5,003 nucleotides of DNA from Chloracidobacterium sp. UBA7659 (lineage in GTDB: Bacteria; Acidobacteriota; Blastocatellia; Pyrinomonadales; Pyrinomonadaceae). Made by a program: the position numbers and the translations under genes. Within the stretch, counting starts at the first letter, position 1, and every line of letters starts with the position of its first letter. Location of the stretch: contig DLHV01000241.1 in NCBI GenBank assembly GCA_002483395.1, positions 7,576 to 12,578 on the forward strand. The letters run 5' to 3'. Shown in pieces: positions 1-5,003 of this stretch. The notes beneath the pieces were generated by a model that saw nothing but the letters and a program-made list of their open reading frames with translations, made no database searches and was not told the DNA's origin.

Positions 1-462
1 GAGTCCAAAGTCGAGCACCTTCACAAGGCCGTCGTCCCTCACCATCACATTCTCGGGCTTAATATCGCGGTGAACAATATTTTTGCGGTGGGCGGTTTCG
101 AGCGCCGACGCGATCTGTACGGCGATCTCGAGAACTTCTTTTAGCTCAAGCTCGTCACGGTCGATGATCGTCCTTAAGGTTCGTCCCTCGACGTATTCGG
201 AAGCTATAAAACGCATACCGTTTTCGGAGCCGATCTCATGGATGGTTAAGATATTGGGGTGATTAAGGGCAGAGACGACCTTTGCTTCCTGTATAAATCT
301 CTGTACGCGTTCGGCGTCGTCCGCAATATCGGACGGAAGCAACTTCAGAGCGACCGATCGTTCAAGCTCCTCGTCATGGGCAAGATAGACCTCGCCCATA
401 CCGCCGGCACCAATTGCCGCGGATATCCGGTATCGTCCGATCTGTTGATCAGCCTCGAGCAT
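1..462 (-). CDS. Hanks-type serine/threonine protein kinase, N-terminal part (runs off left edge)
   Basis: The reverse strand encodes the first 154 residues of a bacterial eukaryotic-like Ser/Thr kinase, which transfers phosphate from ATP to protein Ser/Thr residues. Visible in order are the glycine-rich loop IGAGGMGEVY (17-26), the ATP-anchoring lysine in VALK (K40), the helix-C glutamate in QEAK (E59), NHPNIL (67-72), the catalytic loop HRDIKPEN (131-138, with D133 and N138) and the metal-binding DFG (151-153). All key catalytic residues present so far are intact, so it should be active. Start: the ATG at 462-460 is the only candidate, because an in-frame TAG lies at 477-475. No clear Shine-Dalgarno precedes it. 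The activation loop, C-lobe and any membrane anchor or sensor domain lie outside the window, so ligand and targets cannot be inferred. Such kinases are abundant in Acidobacteriota, Myxococcota and Planctomycetota; the family call is very secure. Confidence 0.96.
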   Translation of the reverse strand, partial: MLEADQQIGRYRISAAIGAGGMGEVYLAHDEELERSVALKLLPSDIADDAERVQRFIQEAKVVSALNHPNILTIHEIGSENGMRFIASEYVEGRTLRTIIDRDELELKEVLEIAVQIASALETAHRKNIVHRDIKPENVMVRDDGLVKVLDFGL

Positions 463-525
463 TGCAGAAAATTGCTAAAGGGCGTTTCGCGGGTAAGTGT
501 ATCCTGTAAATTAACTTATCGAGCA

Positions 526-554
526 AATATACACCGAAGCCATAGGCATATCAA
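526..554 (-). promoter_or_regulatory. Putative sigma70-like promoter of the kinase gene
   Basis: Read on the minus strand, TTGATA (554-549) and TATATT (531-526) are separated by 17 bp. These are 5/6 and 5/6 matches to the consensus boxes at ideal spacing. Transcription would begin near 519, leaving a leader of about 57 nt before the kinase ATG at 462. This is pattern matching only; no transcript evidence is available. Confidence 0.5.
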
Positions 555-704
555 TGGAAAACCGCCGGAGCAGATCGCAAGCAATGGGTAGCGGTGATAA
601 TTGACACGAGAGTTTTGCCGTAATCGTCAAAAAGAAATAATATTTGGTTGCCTCGCGGATCATTTTATCTATCGATGAAATCCACGGCCGTTTAATAAAA
701 AATC

Positions 705-732
705 TTGATATATCCATATATATCGGTATAAT
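705..732 (+). promoter_or_regulatory. Putative sigma70-like promoter of brnTA
   Basis: TTGATA (705-710) and a perfect TATAAT (727-732) are 16 bp apart, preceded by an A/T-rich stretch (about 691-704) that could act as an UP element. The -10 box ends only 5 nt before the brnT ATG at 738, so the predicted start point falls at or next to A738 and the message would have almost no leader. This agrees with the absence of a Shine-Dalgarno sequence before brnT. A weaker alternative lies upstream (TTGCCG 615-620, 17 bp, TAATAT 638-643) and would give a leader of about 88 nt. Confidence 0.6.
707..724. promoter_or_regulatory. Inverted repeat within the brnTA promoter, candidate autoregulatory operator
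   Basis: GATATAT (707-713) and ATATATC (718-724) form a perfect 7-bp inverted repeat around the 4-nt spacer CCAT. It covers the end of the -35 box and most of the spacer, where a bound repressor would block RNA polymerase. BrnA antitoxins are ribbon-helix-helix proteins, and brnTA is known to be autoregulated in Brucella, so BrnA or the BrnT-BrnA complex is the natural candidate binder. The A/T-rich composition makes chance symmetry more likely than for a mixed sequence. Confidence 0.45.
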
Positions 733-737
733 CGTTT

Positions 738-1046
738 ATGGAGTTCGAATGGGATGAGAATAAGAACGCGGAGAACATCAGAAAACACGATGGAATCTCG
801 TTCGAGGACGCAATGCTGGTGTTCTACGACAAGTGGAATATTGAAGATATTGACGCACGGCATTCGGATAATCAGGAAGAGAGATTTACGATTATTGGCA
901 TGTCCGAATTTAGACTTTTGCGGGTGACGTTTACGGTGCGAGAAGGTAGCACAGGCCAAGATGTCATTCGAATAATATCCGCAAGAAACGCAAAGCATTA
1001 CGAAAGAAATGATTATGAAGAAGCAAGAAACCGATTTGATATTTGA
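738..1046 (+). CDS. brnT: BrnT family type II toxin (DUF497)
   Basis: This 102-residue protein has the hallmarks of the BrnT/DUF497 family, RelE-like ribonuclease toxins that stop translation by cutting RNA and are neutralised by BrnA. The N-terminal signature is FEWDENKNAENIRKH (3-17) followed by SFEDAMLVF (21-29). The C-terminal signature is IRIISARNA (77-85) followed by the ER..Y motif (E89, R90, Y93). The family is usually about 90-100 residues, so this looks full length. The start is fixed: an in-frame TAA at 729-731 lies just two codons before ATG 738, and the next Met is residue 25. There is no Shine-Dalgarno sequence, but a promoter -10 box sits 5 nt upstream, suggesting leaderless translation. 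The downstream antitoxin gene overlaps its 3' end, giving the toxin-first order normal for brnTA. Family assignment is by motif; RNase activity is inferred. Confidence 0.93.
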   Translation: MEFEWDENKNAENIRKHDGISFEDAMLVFYDKWNIEDIDARHSDNQEERFTIIGMSEFRLLRVTFTVREGSTGQDVIRIISARNAKHYERNDYEEARNRFDI

Positions 1047-1386
1047 GGCCAGGACGACCGCCGAAGACCAGGAGAAAATGCGTTCGGATGGTGTTCCAGA
1101 AGCAGAAATACCGCAGGTCGGCGTTCGCCGATATCGTCCGTCGCGTTTCCGTGTTGAACCCAGCGATGCAAAGGTAAAAATTTCCATGTATCTCGACGGT
1201 GATGTTCTTGAATACTTCCGCAAACGCGCTGAACAGCCGAATGCTGCGCCGTATCAAACGCAGATCAACAATGAACTGCGAAAGGTTATGGAGAACGGCC
1301 CGACCGACACGACGAGGTTCGAGCGTGATATTTTGAATGATAAGAAGTTTTTGAAGAAGCTGAAGGAGAAGCTTGGAACAGTTTGA
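1009..1386 (+). CDS. brnA: BrnA family antitoxin, ribbon-helix-helix DNA-binding type
   Basis: This 125-residue protein is the partner of the overlapping brnT. Residues 55-95 carry the BrnA antitoxin core: a ribbon strand KVKISMYLDGDV, then helix EYFRKRA, then the conserved PYQTQINNELRKVM segment (81-94). In BrnA this core is a ribbon-helix-helix fold that dimerises and binds the operator, while other parts wrap the toxin. Residues 1-50 are charged and Pro/Arg-rich towards the end, and a Lys-rich tail (112-122) follows the core, so it is somewhat longer than many BrnA proteins. Start: ATG 1009 is taken; ATG 1015, two codons later, is equally plausible. The overlap with brnT is 38 or 32 nt, implying coupled translation on one mRNA. 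It probably represses the promoter at 705-732. The family call is firm because of the core motif and gene order. Confidence 0.9.
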   Translation: MIMKKQETDLIFEARTTAEDQEKMRSDGVPEAEIPQVGVRRYRPSRFRVEPSDAKVKISMYLDGDVLEYFRKRAEQPNAAPYQTQINNELRKVMENGPTDTTRFERDILNDKKFLKKLKEKLGTV

Positions 1387-1403
1387 TGTTGGTCCACTTT
1401 TTC

Positions 1404-1411
1404 GGAGGTGA
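1404..1411 (+). promoter_or_regulatory. Strong Shine-Dalgarno sequence for the lipoprotein gene
   Basis: GGAGGTGA, fully complementary to the 3' end of 16S rRNA, lies 9 nt before ATG 1421 and fixes that start. It contrasts with brnT and preA in this window, which lack a recognisable Shine-Dalgarno. Confidence 0.85.
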
Positions 1412-1420
1412 TTTTAGAAT

Positions 1421-2110
1421 ATGACGAGATCCGGTTCGATATTGTTGGCGATGGGATTGTTAAGTTTCAACCTGAGCCTGTCGGGGTGCGGTGAAAAGAC
1501 CGCAAACGGGCAAACGCTGCCTCCTCCGCCTTCGGTCGAAGGAAAGGCTGTTTCATTTGAGATTCAGATGGAGACCTTTCGTAAGTTGGGTTTTGCGTTG
1601 AATTCGTCAATTGACGAATCCGTTGTAGACGACCTGCGTAGAGACAAATCTATTGTTGAACGTCCGTATGCGATCTTGTACATGGAGCTTGGCCGCACAA
1701 TTCAAAAAGAGCCCTGGACTCCGCTCACCGATCGGTGCTGGGATTTCGATACAGAAGCGATCGAAGACCATGGCGCTTATGTTGAGATTGTGAGGAATCT
1801 CGAACGCATAACCCGAGGCGAAATCAAATTCGAAAAGCTTAAAGATTTCGTGGATGTTGAAGGTGGAAAAGCATGGGTTTCTTTCTCCGTTCGCGGGAAG
1901 AACTACAAATGGGATTTGAAGGTGGACAATGATTGGGTGGACGAAGGATTCTTTACGAAAATCGGTCAGTTAACCCGAGAACTTAAGACAAAAGGTCGAT
2001 TCACGGCCTTCGATACAGGTGGTCAGAACTTTGTTATTGGTTATGAAACACCAGAGCAGCGAGACGTAGTTGTTAAGGCCACAGGCCTGAAAATTGAATG
2101 GCTAAACTGA
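1421..2110 (+). CDS. Putative lipoprotein of unknown function
   Basis: A 229-residue protein not assigned to a named family here. It begins with a signal peptide: Arg3, a hydrophobic core from about 7 to 18, and a lipobox L20-S21-G22-C23. Signal peptidase II should cleave before Cys23, which would then be lipidated and hold the protein to a membrane. A short Pro-rich linker (TLPPPP, about 32-37) follows, then a soluble mixed alpha/beta-looking domain rich in charged and aromatic residues, with sections such as TDRCWDFDTEA and KWDLKVDNDWVD. No catalytic motif was recognised. The start is supported by a perfect Shine-Dalgarno at 1404-1411. It lies 34 nt after brnA with no obvious terminator between, and its stop is 7 nt before the preA start, so it may be transcribed with either neighbour. 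It contains an 18-bp perfect palindrome at 1602-1619. Export is well supported; function is unknown. Confidence 0.85.
   Translation: MTRSGSILLAMGLLSFNLSLSGCGEKTANGQTLPPPPSVEGKAVSFEIQMETFRKLGFALNSSIDESVVDDLRRDKSIVERPYAILYMELGRTIQKEPWTPLTDRCWDFDTEAIEDHGAYVEIVRNLERITRGEIKFEKLKDFVDVEGGKAWVSFSVRGKNYKWDLKVDNDWVDEGFFTKIGQLTRELKTKGRFTAFDTGGQNFVIGYETPEQRDVVVKATGLKIEWLN
1602..1619. repeat. 18-bp perfect palindrome inside the lipoprotein gene
   Basis: ATTCGTCAA followed directly by its reverse complement TTGACGAAT, with no spacer, lies in codons for NSSIDES of the lipoprotein. A nine-base-arm perfect palindrome is expected by chance about once in 260 kb, so it is rare for a 5-kb window. It may be a protein-binding site or a coincidence of coding sequence. 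Confidence 0.9.
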
Positions 2111-2117
2111 AAATCCT

Positions 2118-3374
2118 ATGGCAGATCTAACTTCAAATTTTGCAGGAATTAAGTCCCCCAATCCTTTCTGGCTCGCCTCGGCGCCGCCGACGAATATGGG
2201 TTCGATGGTCGAGCGTGCGTTTGACGCTGGTTGGGGCGGAGCGGTGTGGAAGACGCTTGGCGAGCCTATCGTCAATGTCTCGTCGCGTCTGGCGGCGCTC
2301 GATCAGGGTGCGCTGCGGATGATCGGGCTGAATAATATCGAGCTTATAACCGACCGGCCGCTTGATGTAAATCTCAAAGAGATCTACGAGTGCAAAAAGA
2401 AATACCCGAACCATGCCGTGATCGTGAGCCTGATGGTCGAATCGAAACGCGAGGCTTGGCAGGAGATCGTCAAAAAATCGCAGGACACGGGGTGCGACGG
2501 TTTCGAGCTAAATTTCGGCTGTCCACACGGCATGAGCGAACGCGGAATGGGCGCGGCGATGGGACAGGTGCCCGAATATACCTGCATGGTCACCGAATGG
2601 GTCAAGGAAGTCTCGACGCTGCCTGTGATCGTAAAGCTCACGCCGAATGTAACGCACATCGTTCCGCCCGGACGTGCCGCTCAAAATGGCGGTGCCGATG
2701 CGGTTTCGCTTATCAACACGATCAACTCCGTGATGGGCGTCGATGTCGATACGATGATCCCTTACCCCAACGTAAACGGTATGGCGGCCCACGGCGGTTA
2801 TTGCGGCACGGCGGTCAAGCCTATCGCTCTCAACATGGTCTCGGAACTGGCCCGCGATCCGGCATTTAATATTCCGATCTCAGGCATCGGCGGCATCAAC
2901 ACATGGCGTGACGCGGTCGAATTTATGCTGCTCGGCGCCGGAAATGTTCAGGTCTGCACGGCGGTGATGCATTACGGCTATCGCATTGTCGAAGACATGA
3001 TCGACGGGCTGAATAATTATCTTGACGAGAAAGGCTTCGCTTCGGTGAATAACATCATCGGCAAATCCGTAAACCGAGTGACCGATTGGGGCAATCTCGA
3101 TCTGAATTACGACGTAAAGGCGCATGTCAATAATGAACACTGCATCCGCTGCAACCTTTGCTATGTCGCCTGCGAAGACGGTGCCCACCAGAGCTTTGAA
3201 TTTCAGGAAGTTGACGGCAAGTGTTACCCGATCGTCATAGAAGAAGAATGCGTCGGCTGCAATCTGTGCGCTTTGGTTTGTCCTTCGCCGGGAGCGATTT
3301 CAATGATCCGCGTCGACGAAGGAGGCGAGACCCGCTCCTGGCGAGAGATGCAGAATACTCAGTTAGAATTATGA
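2118..3374 (+). CDS. preA: NAD-dependent dihydropyrimidine dehydrogenase subunit PreA
   Basis: This 418-residue cytoplasmic iron-sulfur flavoprotein, close in length to E. coli PreA, should reduce uracil or thymine to the 5,6-dihydro compound, the first step of reductive pyrimidine breakdown. Residues 1 to about 315 form the FMN-binding dihydroorotate-dehydrogenase-like barrel. By comparison with mammalian DPD, the likely FMN lysine is K45, substrate-binding asparagines are N73, N132 and N200 (followed by T201), and the catalytic acid is C135 in NFGCPHGMSERGMG. This active-site loop resembles eukaryotic DPD. The barrel ends with GIGGI (256-260). The C-terminus holds two 4Fe-4S motifs: C342, C345, C348, C352 and C378, C381, C384, C388-Pro. 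PreA normally pairs with PreT, the NAD(P)H/FAD subunit, absent from this window. There is no clear Shine-Dalgarno; the start is 7 nt after the lipoprotein stop, suggesting coupling. Substrate range is inferred from the conserved residues. Confidence 0.95.
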   Translation: MADLTSNFAGIKSPNPFWLASAPPTNMGSMVERAFDAGWGGAVWKTLGEPIVNVSSRLAALDQGALRMIGLNNIELITDRPLDVNLKEIYECKKKYPNHAVIVSLMVESKREAWQEIVKKSQDTGCDGFELNFGCPHGMSERGMGAAMGQVPEYTCMVTEWVKEVSTLPVIVKLTPNVTHIVPPGRAAQNGGADAVSLINTINSVMGVDVDTMIPYPNVNGMAAHGGYCGTAVKPIALNMVSELARDPAFNIPISGIGGINTWRDAVEFMLLGAGNVQVCTAVMHYGYRIVEDMIDGLNNYLDEKGFASVNNIIGKSVNRVTDWGNLDLNYDVKAHVNNEHCIRCNLCYVACEDGAHQSFEFQEVDGKCYPIVIEEECVGCNLCALVCPSPGAISMIRVDEGGETRSWREMQNTQLEL

Positions 3375-4204
3375 ATGTTCTCACAAAATTATCACGCGTT
3401 TTGTTTGCGATAGTGCTCGCATCGTGCATCTCCTTTGGCCAGAATACCGAAAAGACAGAGCCCAATTTTGACAACGCCGATTTCACACGGAAGTTTGAGG
3501 TCGTTCGATGGCTGGTCGAATATGACAATGTCGCATGGAAGACGACGGACTTTCTAATGACGCAGGACAAAGCGGAAATAGAAAAATTGGGTACAGAGTG
3601 GTTTTGCTTTCAGGGCAAAAATAAAACGTGGCATGCTGTCTACGGAAAACTTACCAGCAATAAATATGATCCTGTATTTCATTTCCTGTTGGATCCGGCA
3701 TCAAAAATCACGCGAAGCGAGGAAAAGGTCGATCAGGAGTTTCTCGATTCTCACGCCCGAGCGCTGAGCACCGCGAGACAGAAGCTTGCAACTTCAATTC
3801 CAGCAAATTCTCCCAAATTCAATCAATATATTCGGAGAAATCCGGAAAAGTCATTTACCGTGTGGATGCTGCCCGCATTTCAAACTAATGGATTGGCGGT
3901 TTACGGCGGTGAAGCCGTGTATGAAATTGACAAAACCGGCAGCAAGATCACGAAGGATGAGAGTTATTTTCAAGAGGGCTTTCGCGGTTTTAAGTCCGAA
4001 CCACCGCGTGAAATATGGTTGAACTATCGCGAACAGGAAAAGCCGTCTTTGGGAGCGATCTTCTTCGTTTGGTATTACAAGGACTACTTTACAAAAATCT
4101 TTATCGACAACGCCAAGAGTACAAGTACTGTGATCAAGGCCGGAAATCAATACATTTGGGCGCATGTTGAGAAAGACGAGAAGAAGGAACCTTGCCCGAA
4201 ATAA
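3371..4204 (+). CDS. Putative exported protein or lipoprotein of unknown function
   Basis: This 277-residue protein matches no family recognised here. It starts with an export signal: Lys6 and Arg9, a hydrophobic core VLFAIVLA (10-17), then L16-A17-S18-C19, which fits a lipobox, and SFGQ (21-24), which also resembles a signal peptidase I site. Lipid-anchored and freely secreted versions are both possible. The mature part is hydrophilic with many aromatic residues (for example EWFCFQGKNKTWHAVYGK, and later IFFVWYYKDYFTKIFID) and has no later obvious membrane span or catalytic motif. The start ATG at 3371 overlaps the preA stop at 3372-3374 as ATGA, typical of translational coupling. The frame stays open upstream to about 3221, but that extension only reads through preA as Arg-rich sequence and would bury the signal peptide. 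It is followed within 3 nt, or overlapped, by the DinB-like gene. Confidence 0.85.
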   Translation: MNVLTKLSRVLFAIVLASCISFGQNTEKTEPNFDNADFTRKFEVVRWLVEYDNVAWKTTDFLMTQDKAEIEKLGTEWFCFQGKNKTWHAVYGKLTSNKYDPVFHFLLDPASKITRSEEKVDQEFLDSHARALSTARQKLATSIPANSPKFNQYIRRNPEKSFTVWMLPAFQTNGLAVYGGEAVYEIDKTGSKITKDESYFQEGFRGFKSEPPREIWLNYREQEKPSLGAIFFVWYYKDYFTKIFIDNAKSTSTVIKAGNQYIWAHVEKDEKKEPCPK

Positions 4205-4206
4205 GA

Positions 4207-4713
4207 ATGTTGAGCGACAAATCCTTCATGCTCCGCCATTTTCTGGCGGCATTGGCCTATCGAACGCAAAAGGCACTTCGTGGAGCACCGGAGAGTTTTG
4301 GCTCGTTCAATGCGGGAAAAGAGACGCGCACGCCTGCCGAATTGGTTCGGCACATGACGAGCGTTCTGGGCTACGCTCGGACGTTTTTTATCGGCGGGCA
4401 TTATCGGCCTGAACCGCTTCCGACGCTGGAGAATGAAGTGGCGAGATTTCACGAAATGATCGAAGACCTTGCGGGTCATTTGAAAAAGGGAACGCCATAT
4501 CAAGGCGATATGACTCCCGAACGCTTGTTACAAGGCCCGTTTTCCGACGCAATGACCCACGCAGGACAGCTTGCGATGCTCAGGCGGCTTGCGGGTGTTC
4601 CGGTCGCTCCGGAGAATTTTATTGTCGCGAAGATAGACGCTTCACGCCTCGGCCCCGACCAGCCCGAACCCGCAAGCCCGGACGAGATCTGGCCCGAAGC
4701 TCCAAAGGATTAA
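4207..4713 (+). CDS. DinB superfamily protein (DinB-like four-helix bundle)
   Basis: A 168-residue, mostly helical protein resembling the DinB/YfiT-like superfamily, four-helix bundles that often bind a divalent metal through three histidines and include thiol-dependent transferases and damage-induced proteins of unclear role. Visible landmarks, numbered from ATG 4207, are the first helix LRHFLAALAYRTQKALRGAP (9-28), TPAELVRHM (42-50) with candidate metal ligand H49, and THAGQLAMLRRLAG (117-130) with H118. The usual H-x3-H in the last helix reads H118-A-G-Q-L122, so one classical ligand is absent and metal binding is doubtful. The start is uncertain: ATG 4207 lies 2 nt after the upstream stop, whereas an in-frame TTG at 4192 would add five residues and overlap it by 13 nt; the purine-rich AAGAAGGA (4181-4188) sits close to the latter. 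It is apparently the last gene of the preA unit. Superfamily is likely; biochemical role unknown. Confidence 0.85.
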   Translation: MLSDKSFMLRHFLAALAYRTQKALRGAPESFGSFNAGKETRTPAELVRHMTSVLGYARTFFIGGHYRPEPLPTLENEVARFHEMIEDLAGHLKKGTPYQGDMTPERLLQGPFSDAMTHAGQLAMLRRLAGVPVAPENFIVAKIDASRLGPDQPEPASPDEIWPEAPKD

Positions 4714-4716
4714 AAT

Positions 4717-4733
4717 CCTCAAGAGCATTGAGG
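4717..4733 (+). other. Small hairpin after the DinB-like gene, weak terminator candidate
   Basis: CCTCAA (4717-4722) and TTGAGG (4728-4733) can pair around the loop GAGCA, starting 3 nt after the DinB-like stop. Its position suits transcript end formation or mRNA protection, but no T-run follows, so it is not a classical intrinsic terminator. Confidence 0.35.
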
Positions 4734-4758
4734 TTAGCGACGATGCCGAAAATCGCTT

Positions 4759-4774
4759 TGCCGCGAACGCGGCA
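4759..4774 (+). other. GC-rich hairpin in the spacer before the TrpF-like gene
   Basis: TGCCGC (4759-4764) and GCGGCA (4769-4774) pair around the four-base loop GAAC. The stem is strong but no T-run follows. It may end the upstream transcript with Rho, or be part of the leader of the TrpF-like gene. The rest of the 133-bp spacer (4714-4846) shows no convincing promoter or riboswitch. Confidence 0.35.
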
Positions 4775-4828
4775 GTCAGACAATAGCCAGAGGCGAAACC
4801 GGATTTATGAATTGCCTCAACCTTCCGT

Positions 4829-4839
4829 AAGGAGAGGAG
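4829..4839 (+). promoter_or_regulatory. Ribosome binding site of the TrpF-like gene
   Basis: AAGGAGAGGAG contains two overlapping Shine-Dalgarno cores. The AGGAG at 4835-4839 is 7 nt before ATG 4847, an ideal spacing that fixes this start. Confidence 0.8.
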
Positions 4840-4846
4840 CTTTGTT

Positions 4847-5003
4847 ATGACACCTCGAATAAAGATCTGCTGCATTGCGAACGAACAAGAGGCCGCTGAC
4901 GCCATCAGTTTTGGCGCGTCGGCGATTGGTCTTGTCGGCAAGATGCCTTCCGGGCCGGGACCGATTTCGGATGAGGAAATATTTGAGATCGCGAAGTCCG
5001 TTA
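4847..5003 (+). CDS. TrpF-like protein, phosphoribosylanthranilate isomerase family, N-terminal part (runs off right edge)
   Basis: The first 52 codons encode the start of a beta/alpha-barrel of the phosphoribosylanthranilate isomerase family, which in tryptophan synthesis converts N-(5-phosphoribosyl)anthranilate to its ribulose form. Residues 4-10 (RIKICCI) correspond to the TrpF first strand with KICG(I/L), including the catalytic cysteine; the glycine after it is replaced by a second Cys (C8, C9). EAADAISFGASAIGLV (15-30) matches the helix 1 to strand 2 stretch of TrpF. The phosphate-contacting S-x-R segment usual after strand 2 is replaced by MPSGPGPIS (33-41), so this may be a paralogue with another substrate rather than the biosynthetic TrpF. 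The catalytic aspartate and the second phosphate site are beyond the edge. The start is set by a strong ribosome binding site. No other trp gene is in the window. No gene symbol is given because of the divergence. Confidence 0.75.
   Translation, partial: MTPRIKICCIANEQEAADAISFGASAIGLVGKMPSGPGPISDEEIFEIAKSV

Noticed and set aside
259..591. Plus-strand open frame of 110 codons across the kinase N-terminus and its upstream region
   Set aside because: It is antisense to well-conserved kinase motifs and its product has no recognisable domain; a shadow frame.
601..630. TTGACA at 601 and an interrupted TTGAC/GTCAA inverted repeat
   Set aside because: No -10 box at a suitable spacing follows TTGACA, and the five-base arms around a 20-base gap are easily due to chance.
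669..1257. Two long minus-strand open frames opposite brnT and brnA
   Set aside because: The plus strand has family-level motifs for BrnT and BrnA in the same region; the minus-strand products look like low-complexity antisense translations.
2074..2086. Short AGGCC-ACA-GGCCT inverted repeat near the end of the lipoprotein gene
   Set aside because: Five-base arms inside coding sequence with no T-run; not convincing as a terminator or site.
2390..2869. Plus-strand open frame of 159 codons inside preA
   Set aside because: It lies in another frame within the conserved FMN barrel; its Arg/Gly-rich product is typical of an out-of-frame reading.
3221..3370. A 50-codon N-terminal extension of the exported protein
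   Set aside because: It only reads preA in another frame, is very Arg-rich, and would place a clear signal peptide internally. ATG 3371 with the ATGA overlap is the better start.
4774..4802. Possible B12-box-like stretch (AGCCAGAGG then GAAACCGG) upstream of the TrpF-like gene
   Set aside because: Only a loose resemblance over a few bases; the other conserved cobalamin riboswitch elements are not found in the 133-bp spacer.

Overview
The window looks like ordinary chromosomal DNA of moderate GC from a soil- or water-type bacterium. The best guess is Acidobacteriota (Blastocatellia / Pyrinomonadaceae-like). This rests on the style of the Ser/Thr kinase N-terminus, the divergent TrpF-like protein, the DinB-like protein and exported proteins whose signal peptides end in 'FGQ'. 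It is an inference from remembered sequence style, not a search result. No rRNA, tRNA, CRISPR array, transposase or phage gene was seen.

Left part (1-1386): the N-terminal half of a Hanks-type Ser/Thr protein kinase runs off the left edge on the minus strand. A 275-bp divergent intergenic region separates it from a type II toxin-antitoxin pair on the plus strand, brnT followed by an overlapping brnA. Each side has a recognisable sigma70-like promoter. The brnT promoter carries a perfect inverted repeat between its -35 and -10 boxes and would start transcription at or beside the brnT start codon, so the mRNA may be leaderless.

Middle part (1421-4713): four tightly packed plus-strand genes look like one transcription unit. 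They are an unrecognised lipoprotein, a PreA-type dihydropyrimidine dehydrogenase subunit (FMN barrel plus two 4Fe-4S motifs), an unrecognised exported protein whose start overlaps the preA stop in ATGA, and a DinB-superfamily protein. PreA would reduce uracil or thymine in the first step of reductive pyrimidine breakdown, but its usual electron-input partner PreT is not in the window. The two exported proteins have no obvious link to that pathway.

Right edge (4714-5003): a 133-bp spacer with two short hairpins is followed by a strong ribosome binding site and the first 52 codons of a TrpF-like (phosphoribosylanthranilate isomerase family) protein. Its N-terminus departs from canonical TrpF.

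Nothing here is clearly a new system. The most interesting points are the putatively leaderless, operator-bearing brnTA promoter, the placement of preA between exported proteins of unknown function, the divergent TrpF-like protein, and an 18-bp perfect palindrome inside the lipoprotein gene.
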